Origin: Deltaproteobacteria bacterium
GTDB lineage: Bacteria; Desulfobacterota; Desulfobacteria; Desulfobacterales; JAUVGT01
Reading direction: 5' to 3'
DNA length: 13,957 nucleotides
Assembly: GCA_030593645.1 (NCBI GenBank)
Contig: JAUVGT010000074.1
Span: 1-13,957, forward strand
Part shown: piece after piece, positions 1 to 7,208 of the stretch
Layout: each line of letters begins with the position of its first letter
Position numbering within the stretch: position 1 is the first letter of the stretch
Program-made: the position numbers and the translations under genes
The notes under the pieces: model-generated
The model's input: only the letters and a program-made list of their open reading frames with translations
The model's database searches: none
What the model was told of the DNA's origin: nothing

Positions 1-14
1 AAAAGTCCGAATGA

Positions 15-139
15 GACGGTTTCGTAAAAAGTTCAAATTCAAGGCGTGCAAATTTTGTAATCATGAAGCGTACTTATAGTACGTTGAATGATTGCGAAAT
101 GCAGCACAACGCAGAAGTTGGACTTTTTACGAAACCGTC
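15..139. repeat. 125-bp imperfect palindromic repeat element
   Basis: The first 18 bases of the left arm (from 15) are the exact reverse complement of the end of the right arm (to 139); extending to 22 bases adds one mismatch. Complementarity continues imperfectly to the centre near 77, where CGTAC (69-73) faces GTACG (79-83). The whole element could fold into one long hairpin, or cruciform in DNA. It has no coding potential and ends about 23 bp before the Shine-Dalgarno site of the first gene. Size and symmetry fit a dispersed, MITE-like or REP-like palindrome. From memory, similar sequences are scattered in Desulfobacteraceae genomes, but that was not checked here. It might also act as a terminator for an upstream gene or as an mRNA-stabilising 5' structure. 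Confidence 0.75.
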
Positions 140-173
140 AATTCTAAAACCCTTTATAACATGGAGGTAGAGT

Positions 174-1121
174 ATGGATGAGAAAGCCGTTTTTCGTCCA
201 CAATCGTTTGCCGTTATCGGAGCAGGTCCGGTGGGGTGCATCGTGGCCGCATTCCTTGCAAAAGGAGGATATGATGTCACACTTTGTGATGTGATTCCTG
301 ATCTGATCAAACCTGCTGTTAAACCTGGAATTATTATTGAAGGAGCCGAAAACATCACCCAGGGCGTTACAAGGACATCTACAGACATAGACGACCTTGC
401 CAAAAATCCACCGGATGTCATATTTATCACTGTTAAGGCAAACGCCAACTCCCTTATCGCGTCTGCAATCGAAGGATTTCAAAAAGACGGGATGTATGTT
501 GTAAGCTGGCAAAATGGTATCGACACTGAACTTGTATTTTCCGATGCACTGGGAAAAAAATCGGTGATGCGGGCTGTGGTTAATTATGGATGCGGGCTTT
601 TGGGACCCGGCCACGTAAACATGCCGTTTCATCATCCGCCTCATTATATTCAGGAACTTGATAAAGAGTCACATCATGCGGCCATTGGGATTGCCAAAGC
701 GCTTACGAAATGCGGGCTTGCGACCGAGCACACGGACCAGATCATTTCAATGGTCTGGCGCAAAAGTATTATGAATGCTTCGATGAATCCGGTATGTGCC
801 GCAACAGGTATGACCATGGCACAGGCCATGAACGATCCAATCGTATTTCAAATCGTTGAAGCTCTCGCAAAAGAATGCATTAAAATTGCCAGGGCCAATG
901 AAATCGATGTGGGATGGGATTATTATCCCGGGGCAATGGGATATATGGGAAACGCCGGTGATCATAAACCATCCATGCTTATGGATATAGAAAATAATCG
1001 AAGAACTGAAATCGATTTTATCAATGGAAAATTTGTAGAATATGGGAAGCAGGCCGGCATTGAAACGCCATACAACCTGACACTACAGGCACTGGTGAAA
1101 GGTTTGGAATCAAAAAAATAA
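174..1121 (+). CDS. Ketopantoate reductase-family (ApbA/PanE-like) 2-oxoacid reductase
   Basis: 315-residue cytoplasmic NAD(P)-dependent dehydrogenase. A Rossmann nucleotide-binding motif, VIGAGPVG, lies at residues 14-21. The C-terminal helical domain carries the family's K-N-N series (Lys197, Asn201, Asn205 in WRKSIMNASMN) and a late S...TEID segment (Ser267, Glu279), both expected at the ketopantoate reductase active site. Length is normal for the family. The ATG at 174 has a GGAGGT site at 163-168, five bases upstream. The family is known to reduce 2-oxo acids to (R)-2-hydroxy acids; some PanE homologues act on branched 2-oxo acids rather than ketopantoate. Its place ahead of an activase and a 2-hydroxyacyl-CoA dehydratase-type gene makes a catabolic 2-oxoacid/2-hydroxyacid role more likely than pantothenate synthesis. 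The family call is firm; the substrate is inference. Confidence 0.88.
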   Translation: MDEKAVFRPQSFAVIGAGPVGCIVAAFLAKGGYDVTLCDVIPDLIKPAVKPGIIIEGAENITQGVTRTSTDIDDLAKNPPDVIFITVKANANSLIASAIEGFQKDGMYVVSWQNGIDTELVFSDALGKKSVMRAVVNYGCGLLGPGHVNMPFHHPPHYIQELDKESHHAAIGIAKALTKCGLATEHTDQIISMVWRKSIMNASMNPVCAATGMTMAQAMNDPIVFQIVEALAKECIKIARANEIDVGWDYYPGAMGYMGNAGDHKPSMLMDIENNRRTEIDFINGKFVEYGKQAGIETPYNLTLQALVKGLESKK

Positions 1122-1225
1122 TCAGTATGTCAACGCTGGACCTGCCGCCGGTTATCGTATGGTATTTATGATACCGTGAAATATGGTCATGGCCGGGATG
1201 GCCTCGATACTAACGAAAGTGCACC

Positions 1226-2014
1226 ATGAATATGATCTCAAATAAAATTTACGTTGGAACAGATGTGGGTTCTTCAAGGACAAAGGTCGCAATACTTGAC
1301 CCCGATAAAAATCTTATCGGGTATTCAATAAAAAAATCAGGAACCGATTTTTACGCGAGAGCCGAAGAATGCCTGGAATCATCCCTTAAAGCTGCCAGGG
1401 CATCCCGGGAGGACATTATTAAAGTGATTTCGACCGGCTACGGAAGAAAAAATGTCGCCTATGCCGATGGGAGCAGGACAGAAATCGGGTGCCACGCGAA
1501 AGGATGCTTTCTCTATTTTCCCGAACCGATTACCATTGTCGATATTGGCGGACAGGACAATAAAATCATTAAACTCGACGCAAAGGGGCTGAGAACCGGT
1601 TTTAAAATGAATCGGAAATGTGCCGCGGGAACCGGCGCCTTCCTGGAAGAAATGGCCGCACGGCTTGATGTTCCCCTTGAAGACATGAATGACCTGGCAA
1701 GCCGGTCAACTGACATGATCAAACTCGGGAGTTTCTGCACCGTCTTTTCCGCCACCGAAGTATTGGAAAATATTCGCAACGGAAAAAATATTACGGATAT
1801 CGTTAAAGGTGTATTCTATTCGATCATTAAGCGAATCATTGAAATGGATTCACTGACAGAAAAAGTAATTATGACAGGCGGTGTGATTGCAAACAATCCG
1901 TACCTTGTAAAAATGGCCGAGGAGCTTATCGCGGGAAAAATATTTATACCGGAACATCCCCAGCTGACAGGGGCCATAGGTGCCGCGCTTTACGCCATGG
2001 AAAATGATAAATAG
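1226..2014 (+). CDS. BcrA/BadF/HgdC-type CoA-enzyme activase (2-hydroxyacyl-CoA dehydratase activator)
   Basis: 262-residue ASKHA-fold ATPase. In this family a homodimer holds one [4Fe-4S] cluster between its subunits and uses ATP hydrolysis to push a low-potential electron into a partner dehydratase or reductase. Visible signatures are the N-terminal phosphate-binding GTDVGSSRTK (11-20), IVDIGGQD (104-111), the first cluster cysteine Cys132 in NRKCAAGTGAFLE, the second Cys171 in GSFCTVFSATEV, and the adenosine motif MTGGVIANN (216-224). Both cluster cysteines are present, so it should be functional. Length is typical of HgdC rather than of the longer BcrA/D-type subunits. The start is ATG 1226 or the next ATG at 1232; neither has a strong Shine-Dalgarno site, unlike most neighbours. 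The obvious partner is the next gene, 84 bp downstream. Confidence 0.95.
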   Translation: MNMISNKIYVGTDVGSSRTKVAILDPDKNLIGYSIKKSGTDFYARAEECLESSLKAARASREDIIKVISTGYGRKNVAYADGSRTEIGCHAKGCFLYFPEPITIVDIGGQDNKIIKLDAKGLRTGFKMNRKCAAGTGAFLEEMAARLDVPLEDMNDLASRSTDMIKLGSFCTVFSATEVLENIRNGKNITDIVKGVFYSIIKRIIEMDSLTEKVIMTGGVIANNPYLVKMAEELIAGKIFIPEHPQLTGAIGAALYAMENDK

Positions 2015-2054
2015 CGCAATGTGAATCAATTTTGTATCTGATTAGAAATAGAAC

Positions 2055-2074
2055 CTGTCTTATACTTAAGACAG
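2055..2074. promoter_or_regulatory. Perfect 8-bp inverted repeat (possible operator or leader hairpin)
   Basis: CTGTCTTA (2055-2062) and TAAGACAG (2067-2074) are exact reverse complements around a 4-base spacer. The dyad lies in the 84-bp gap between the activase and dehydratase genes and ends 12 bases before the GGAGGT ribosome site at 2087-2092. It overlaps a -10-like TATACT (2061-2066), but I see no convincing -35 at standard spacing. It could be an operator over an internal promoter or an RNA stem-loop affecting translation or processing. Confidence 0.4.
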
Positions 2075-2098
2075 AGATTTTAAACCGGAGGTTACATT

Positions 2099-3346
2099 AT
2101 GGCTGAAGAAAAAAAGATAGTGATCAGGCGGCTTGAAACCGCCAAAGATTTGGGAAAGTTCATGGCAAAGTATTACTATGAACTTGATGAAGCATCAAAA
2201 ACAGGAAAGGAAAAAATTGCCTGGTGTACAAGTGTCGGACCTGCGGAAATTTTAAGAGGCCTGGGCTTTTTAACCTATTTCCCTGAAACACATTCGGCAA
2301 TGCTTGGAACAACCCGCATGGCAACAGATCTCATCCCTGTCGCGAATGCCCTTGGGTATTCACCTGAAATCTGCTCCTACCTTACCGCTGACATCGGAGC
2401 GTTTATCGAAGGGGTTACACCCCTGGCCAAAGTATTTAAGGGTATCGAAAGTGTTCCAAAGCCGGACGTGCTGGTTTACAATACAAACCAGTGCCGGGAC
2501 GTTCAGGACTGGTTTCTCTGGTATGGTAATAAATTCAATGTACCGGTAGTGGGTGTGGAATCTTATCGAAACGTTCCTGAAGTCACCGAAGGTCATGTGA
2601 CCGGTATTGTGAAACAGCTCGAAAACCTGATTGAGCCGCTCGAAAAAGTTGCCGGGCGTAAATTCGACATGGATGAATTTAAGAACGCGGTTAAGCTTTC
2701 CCGTGAATGTTCCGATCTTTGGGAAAAATGCCTGGCCGCGGCGGCTTCAAAACCGTCTCCCCTCACCTTTTTTGACGGCACCACCCTGATGGGACCCGCC
2801 GTTGTCGGGAGGGGCACGCAGAAGGCCCTTGACGTGTACCACCTGTTGTTAGATGAATTAAACGACAGGGTTGAAAAAGGGCTGGGCGCGCTTGAAGAAG
2901 AACAGTACCGGATCTACTGGGATGGTATGCCTGTATGGGGCAGGCTCAGCATGCATTCAAAACTTTTTGCCGGTCTCAAGGCGAATGTTATCGCGTCAAC
3001 ATACTGCAGCAGCTGGATCTTCTCTGCCCTTGATGAAAATGATCCGTTCGGAAGTATGGCAAGGGCATATACGGAACTGTTTATCGTACGAGCTGATAAA
3101 TTCAAAGAAGATTATATTAAAAACAAACTCGATTTCTTTGGTATCGATGGAGTTGTTTATCATGATGCCAGGACCTGCCCGAATAATACCAACTGCCGGT
3201 ATGGCTTGTCACAACGTCTCCAGGAACAGACCGACATCCCCTTTGTAACCATTGATGGTGATTTAAATGACTTAAGATGCCTGTCCGATGAGCAGACAAA
3301 GACAAATATCGAGGCGTTTATCGAACAGTTGGAAGAAAGAAAATAA
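2099..3346 (+). CDS. 2-hydroxyacyl-CoA dehydratase / benzoyl-CoA reductase family (HgdB/BcrB-type) subunit
   Basis: 415-residue member of the HgdB/BcrB/FldB iron-sulfur family. These enzymes accept one electron from an activase and form a ketyl radical to dehydrate (R)-2-hydroxyacyl-CoA, or in the reductase branch to reduce an aromatic CoA ester. Likely cluster cysteines are Cys43 (AWCTSVGPAEIL), Cys92 (EICSYL) and Cys360 (DARTCPNNTNC). The C-terminal IDGDLNDLRCLSDEQT, ending in an IEAFIEQL helix, matches the family's usual ending. The ATG at 2099 has GGAGGT at 2087-2092. The gene directly follows the activase. Characterised enzymes pair two homologous subunits, but only one is encoded here, so it may be homomeric or have a partner elsewhere. 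Dehydratase is favoured over benzoyl-CoA reductase because the other reductase subunits are absent and the activase is single and HgdC-sized. Confidence 0.9.
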   Translation: MAEEKKIVIRRLETAKDLGKFMAKYYYELDEASKTGKEKIAWCTSVGPAEILRGLGFLTYFPETHSAMLGTTRMATDLIPVANALGYSPEICSYLTADIGAFIEGVTPLAKVFKGIESVPKPDVLVYNTNQCRDVQDWFLWYGNKFNVPVVGVESYRNVPEVTEGHVTGIVKQLENLIEPLEKVAGRKFDMDEFKNAVKLSRECSDLWEKCLAAAASKPSPLTFFDGTTLMGPAVVGRGTQKALDVYHLLLDELNDRVEKGLGALEEEQYRIYWDGMPVWGRLSMHSKLFAGLKANVIASTYCSSWIFSALDENDPFGSMARAYTELFIVRADKFKEDYIKNKLDFFGIDGVVYHDARTCPNNTNCRYGLSQRLQEQTDIPFVTIDGDLNDLRCLSDEQTKTNIEAFIEQLEERK

Positions 3347-3451
3347 TATAAATAGTTATCGCATTCTGTGTGTGATGCCGGATATCAAATAGTATAGAGG
3401 GTTTAATTGTATTCGGCCTCAGACGCTGCCAAGATAAAAGGAGACAAAATA

Positions 3452-5530
3452 ATGCTGGATTCTCTATTCAATCCAAAATCGGTTGCGATCATTGGTGCTT
3501 CCACAAAGGATCTGTCAATAGGCAATCGTGTGATTAAAAACCTGGTCGATTTTGATTTTAAAGGACCGGTGTATCCGATAAACCCGAAGGCGGATGAAGT
3601 CCGGGGAATCAAAGCCTATAAATCGATCATGGACTGTCCGGACGGGATTGATGTGGTACACATGGTTATACCGGCAAAATTCGTACCCCAGGCTGTTGAT
3701 GATTGCGGCAAAAAAGGTGTAAAAAATATCATTATCAATTCAGGCGGATTTTCAGAAATCGGACCCGAGGGCGAAGCCATTGAAAAAGATTTCCTTGAAC
3801 GGGCCAAAAAATACGGCATCCGTATGTTCGGTCCCAATTGTCAGGGAATCATTAACTCAGACCCTGACATCAGGGCGTATTGTAATTTCACATTTACAAA
3901 ACCCGAACCCGGCGCGATATCCATCGTGGCATTAAGCGGTGGTGTGGCTGAGGTCATTCACCAGGGTTTCGCCCAAATGGGCGTCGGAACACGGATCTAT
4001 GCGTCAAATGGAAATGCCTGTGATATTACAATTCCTGAAATCATCCGCTATCTTGGCGATGATGAAGGAACGCGTGTCATCGTAACTTATGTGGAAGGTT
4101 TGAGAGATCCTGAGACATTCATGCAAGTGGCAAAAGAAGTCGCCGCAAAAAAACCGGTCCTTGCCATGAAAGCCGGACGAACAAAGGAAGGAGCTAAAGC
4201 GGCCGCGTCCCACACCGGTGGTCTTGCCAAGGAAGATATCGCCACTGACCTGATTTTTAAAAAGGCCGGTATCTTAATGTTTCATGATGAAGGGGAATTG
4301 ATCCAGGCTGCCGCTGCTTTTGCTTCCCAGTCTATCCCTAAGGGCGGCCGTATCGGTATCATTACCAATACGGGTGGTCCAGCGGTTATTGCCACTGATA
4401 TTTTCGTAGGTGCCGGATGCACCCTGCCCCCTTTAAGTGATAAAACAAAAACTTTTCTTAAAGAAAAACTCTATCCCGAAGCTTCAATTAACAACCCCGT
4501 TGACGTACTGGCAACCGCAAATGCCGGGCATTATCGTGCCTGTCTTGATGCCATGATGGATGATGACAGTTTTGACTGCGTGTTTGTCAATTTTGTCACA
4601 CCATTTTTTGTCGATACCGACAGCATCGCCAAAGAGATTGTGGAAGTCAACGCGCAGGGGAAAAAACCGATTGTATGCAACCTGATGACAGATCCAAACG
4701 AATGGACTGAAACAGTCCGGATACTGCGAGAAGGTAATGTTCCATTCTTCCCTCTCCCGAGTGAGGCCGCAAGGGCCATGACCGGTCTCGTTCGCTACAG
4801 CAGAGTTGTTTCTCGTGACATTGGCGAACCCAAACAATTTACAGATGTTGACAAGACAAAAGCCCTGGGTATCATTGAAAACGCCAAATCGGCAGGCAAA
4901 GAATTTCTTTCTGCTGAAGATGTTTATGATGTGCTGGCGGCGTATCAAATTCCAGTTGCGGCGTGGAAGATTACTGCAAGCGCCGATGAAGCCGCTAAGG
5001 CCGCAGAAGAAATTGGATTCCCCGTGGTGGTTAAAGCAGATGCCGAATCCGTCGTACACAAAAGCGATATGGGCGGTGTGGCAATAAATCTTGAAGATGC
5101 CGATGCGGTCAAATCCGCGGCCGAAACCATGGGTCGTAAAATTGACGCTGCTGATCTCAAATTTCTTGTGCAAAAGTTTATGCCGGGCGGCCTGGAAATC
5201 ATCCTGGGCGCCAAAGCCGAGGAAGGTCTCGGCCATATGATTATGTTCGGACTTGGCGGAATTTATGTGGAAATCATGAAAGATGTGGTTTTCAATCTCA
5301 CACCGGTTACCCCTTTTGAGGCTGAAGAAATGCTTTCTTCCATCAAAGGTAAAGAGCTGCTTGACGGAGTTCGCGGCCAAAAAGGTGTGGACAAGGCTTC
5401 CATTATGGATAGCATAAAACGGCTGTCACAACTGGTTTCGGACATTCCCATGATCCAGGAAATGGATCTGAATCCCGTGATGGCATTTGAGGATAAAATA
5501 GTCATTGTTGACGCCAGGATCGGTTTATAA
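3452..5530 (+). CDS. Acyl-CoA synthetase (ADP-forming), fused alpha-beta subunits
   Basis: 692-residue single-chain NDP-forming acyl-CoA synthetase, catalysing acyl-CoA + ADP + Pi = acid + CoA + ATP. Domains in order: CoA-binding Rossmann domain starting LFNPKSVAIIGAS (5-17), succinyl-CoA-synthetase-like ligase domains (about 150-450) with the expected phosphohistidine His254 in ASHTGGLAKED, and a C-terminal ATP-grasp domain (about 485-690) with VHKSDMGGVAINL (535-547) and EMDLNPVMAF (670-679). I chose ATG 3452 because GGAG at 3440-3443 sits eight bases upstream and the family's conserved N-terminus begins at once. A TTG at 3407 would add 15 unconserved residues with no good ribosome site. 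In anaerobes such enzymes commonly make ATP from acyl-CoA products, so here it may conserve energy at the pathway's end, or activate the substrate. Acyl specificity is unknown. Confidence 0.93.
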   Translation: MLDSLFNPKSVAIIGASTKDLSIGNRVIKNLVDFDFKGPVYPINPKADEVRGIKAYKSIMDCPDGIDVVHMVIPAKFVPQAVDDCGKKGVKNIIINSGGFSEIGPEGEAIEKDFLERAKKYGIRMFGPNCQGIINSDPDIRAYCNFTFTKPEPGAISIVALSGGVAEVIHQGFAQMGVGTRIYASNGNACDITIPEIIRYLGDDEGTRVIVTYVEGLRDPETFMQVAKEVAAKKPVLAMKAGRTKEGAKAAASHTGGLAKEDIATDLIFKKAGILMFHDEGELIQAAAAFASQSIPKGGRIGIITNTGGPAVIATDIFVGAGCTLPPLSDKTKTFLKEKLYPEASINNPVDVLATANAGHYRACLDAMMDDDSFDCVFVNFVTPFFVDTDSIAKEIVEVNAQGKKPIVCNLMTDPNEWTETVRILREGNVPFFPLPSEAARAMTGLVRYSRVVSRDIGEPKQFTDVDKTKALGIIENAKSAGKEFLSAEDVYDVLAAYQIPVAAWKITASADEAAKAAEEIGFPVVVKADAESVVHKSDMGGVAINLEDADAVKSAAETMGRKIDAADLKFLVQKFMPGGLEIILGAKAEEGLGHMIMFGLGGIYVEIMKDVVFNLTPVTPFEAEEMLSSIKGKELLDGVRGQKGVDKASIMDSIKRLSQLVSDIPMIQEMDLNPVMAFEDKIVIVDARIGL

Positions 5531-5562
5531 ATAGTATGACTATTCATTACATTAAAGGCCGG

Positions 5563-5595
5563 GGGAAGGAAAACAGCTTTGGTGTTTCTTTTCCC
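5563..5595 (+). other. Intercistronic imperfect stem-loop
   Basis: A 13-base left arm (5563-5575) can pair with 5583-5595 around a 7-base loop, using two G-U pairs and one mismatch. It lies in the 95-bp gap between the two CoA-synthetase genes. No T-tract follows, so an mRNA-processing or partial attenuation role is more likely than termination. Confidence 0.3.
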
Positions 5596-5625
5596 TGGAC
5601 TTACCGTATGTGAAAGGAGGCTATT

Positions 5626-7170
5626 ATGACTTGCTGGATGAATCTTGGCCAACTGCTTAAAGTGAATGCAGTCAAGTTTCCGAAAACAATCGCTCTGATG
5701 GATAAAGACAGAAGCTATACTTATCCACAGACAAACACACGGGTCAATAAGCTCTCCCACAGCCTTCTTTCCCTTGGGCTCGCCAAAGGCGACAGGGTTG
5801 CGGTACTCATGGAAAACAGTATTGAAATTGTGGAGATTTACCTGGCCACAGCCAAAACCGGAATTGTTATTGTTCCGATTAATTTCAGACTGGTCAGTCA
5901 TGAAGTGGAATACATTGTTGATAATTCAGATGCCAAAGCACTGGTCGTTCATGATGAGTTTGTATCCACCATTGAACCGATAAAAAACAACCTGAAGAAT
6001 ATCCCGTCTGAAAATTTTGTAATCGTCGGTGGGAACCGGGACGGTTTTCATGAATACGAAGCCTTTATTTCCGGTTCCAGAGATATTGAACCGAAGTTAA
6101 CCGTGGATCCCAAGGATATATGGATTCTGATATATACATCGGGTACGACAGGAAAACCAAAGGGCGTTCTCCGTTCCCATGAGTCGCATATCGCGTTTTA
6201 TTTAATTAATGCGGTGGATTTCGGCTTCAATGAACATGATATCTGCATGAACGTCATGCCGCTGTGCCATATCAATTCGACGTATTTCACCTTTATTTTC
6301 ACGTATATCGGAGGAACAGTCTACATCCATCCGGCCCAGTCCTTTAAACCCGGAGAGATACTTGAGATTGTTGAAACGAAAAAAATCACATTCATATCTC
6401 TGATTCCGACCCACTACAATCTCATCCTGGGTACTCCGGATGACGATAAAAAGCGTAATGTCAGTTCCATCAGAAAGCTGTTATGTTCTTCTGCGCCCGC
6501 GAGAAAAAACATGAAGCTTGCGATAATGAATTTCTTTAAGGGTGTCGAGCTATATGAAGGCTACGGTTCCACGGAAGCAGGGATTGTCACAGTCCTGAAG
6601 CCGGAATACCAGTTGAAGAAACTCGGCTCCATAGGGTTTGAAACACTGGGCACCGAATTTATCAGGATTCTGGATGATGACGGCAATGAAACGCCTGTCG
6701 GGGAGGTCGGGGAGCTTTATTCCCGGGGTCCCATGCTGTTTGATGGTTATTACAAACTTCCTGAAAAAACAGAACGTTCTTTCAACAACGGTTGGTTTTC
6801 GGCGGGCGATATGGCTGTAAGGGATGAAGATGGCTTTTACCAGATCGTTGACCGCAAAGATAACATGATCATTACAGGCGGAGAACATGTCTACCCCAGT
6901 GAAATCGAGGAAGTCATCAGCAGTCTGCCTGATATATTTGATGTGGCTGTCATCAGCAAACCGGATGAAAAATGGGGAGAAATGGTTCAGGCTGTGGTCA
7001 TTCGTACCCCGGGATCAGAAATTGATGAAAAAACAATTACCGATCATTGCAAGGATAAACTGGCGGGGTACAAACGCCCCAAAAAAATTATATTTATCGA
7101 ACAGGATGAAATGCCGAGAACACCCACAGGAAAAATCCTGCACCGTAAACTCAGAGACATATACGGATAA
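5626..7170 (+). CDS. AMP-forming acyl-CoA synthetase (ligase)
   Basis: 514-residue member of the adenylate-forming (ANL) superfamily, which makes an acyl-CoA from acid, CoA and ATP through an acyl-AMP, releasing PPi. All core motifs are present: P-loop-like YTSGTTGKPKG (170-180), YEGYGSTEAG (310-319), the adenosine-ribose Asp395 in GWFSAGD, the hinge region DRKDNMIITGGEHVYPSEIE (409-428) and the catalytic Lys503 in PTGKILHRKLR. Length is typical. The ATG at 5626 follows an AAAGGAGG site ending six bases upstream. There is no membrane segment, so it is cytoplasmic. Overall pattern resembles medium-chain or aromatic acid:CoA ligases, but the acid cannot be named. It probably supplies the CoA ester that the radical dehydratase and thiolase act on. 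Confidence 0.95.
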   Translation: MTCWMNLGQLLKVNAVKFPKTIALMDKDRSYTYPQTNTRVNKLSHSLLSLGLAKGDRVAVLMENSIEIVEIYLATAKTGIVIVPINFRLVSHEVEYIVDNSDAKALVVHDEFVSTIEPIKNNLKNIPSENFVIVGGNRDGFHEYEAFISGSRDIEPKLTVDPKDIWILIYTSGTTGKPKGVLRSHESHIAFYLINAVDFGFNEHDICMNVMPLCHINSTYFTFIFTYIGGTVYIHPAQSFKPGEILEIVETKKITFISLIPTHYNLILGTPDDDKKRNVSSIRKLLCSSAPARKNMKLAIMNFFKGVELYEGYGSTEAGIVTVLKPEYQLKKLGSIGFETLGTEFIRILDDDGNETPVGEVGELYSRGPMLFDGYYKLPEKTERSFNNGWFSAGDMAVRDEDGFYQIVDRKDNMIITGGEHVYPSEIEEVISSLPDIFDVAVISKPDEKWGEMVQAVVIRTPGSEIDEKTITDHCKDKLAGYKRPKKIIFIEQDEMPRTPTGKILHRKLRDIYG

Positions 7171-7208
7171 GTGTAAAACGAAATAATTGAATAATAAAGG
7201 AGGCATTA

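Noticed and set aside
1159..1177. Small stem-loop in the gap between the reductase and activase genes
   Set aside because: A 7-bp stem with a G-T pair and a 5-base loop and no T-tract is within chance for a 104-bp gap.
2099..3346. Naming the dehydratase-type gene as benzoyl-CoA reductase subunit
   Set aside because: The partner reductase subunit and second activase subunit are absent, and ferredoxin, dienoyl-CoA hydratase and other benzoate genes are not in the window. It is kept as family-level only.
3407..3451. TTG start extending the ADP-forming synthetase by 15 residues
   Set aside because: There is no ribosome site before it, the added residues are not family-like, and ATG 3452 has GGAG at correct spacing.
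4484..5380. Long reverse-strand open frame of 298 codons inside the ADP-forming synthetase gene
   Set aside because: It lies wholly antisense to a gene with intact family motifs, and its translation shows no recognisable domain; it is a codon-bias shadow.
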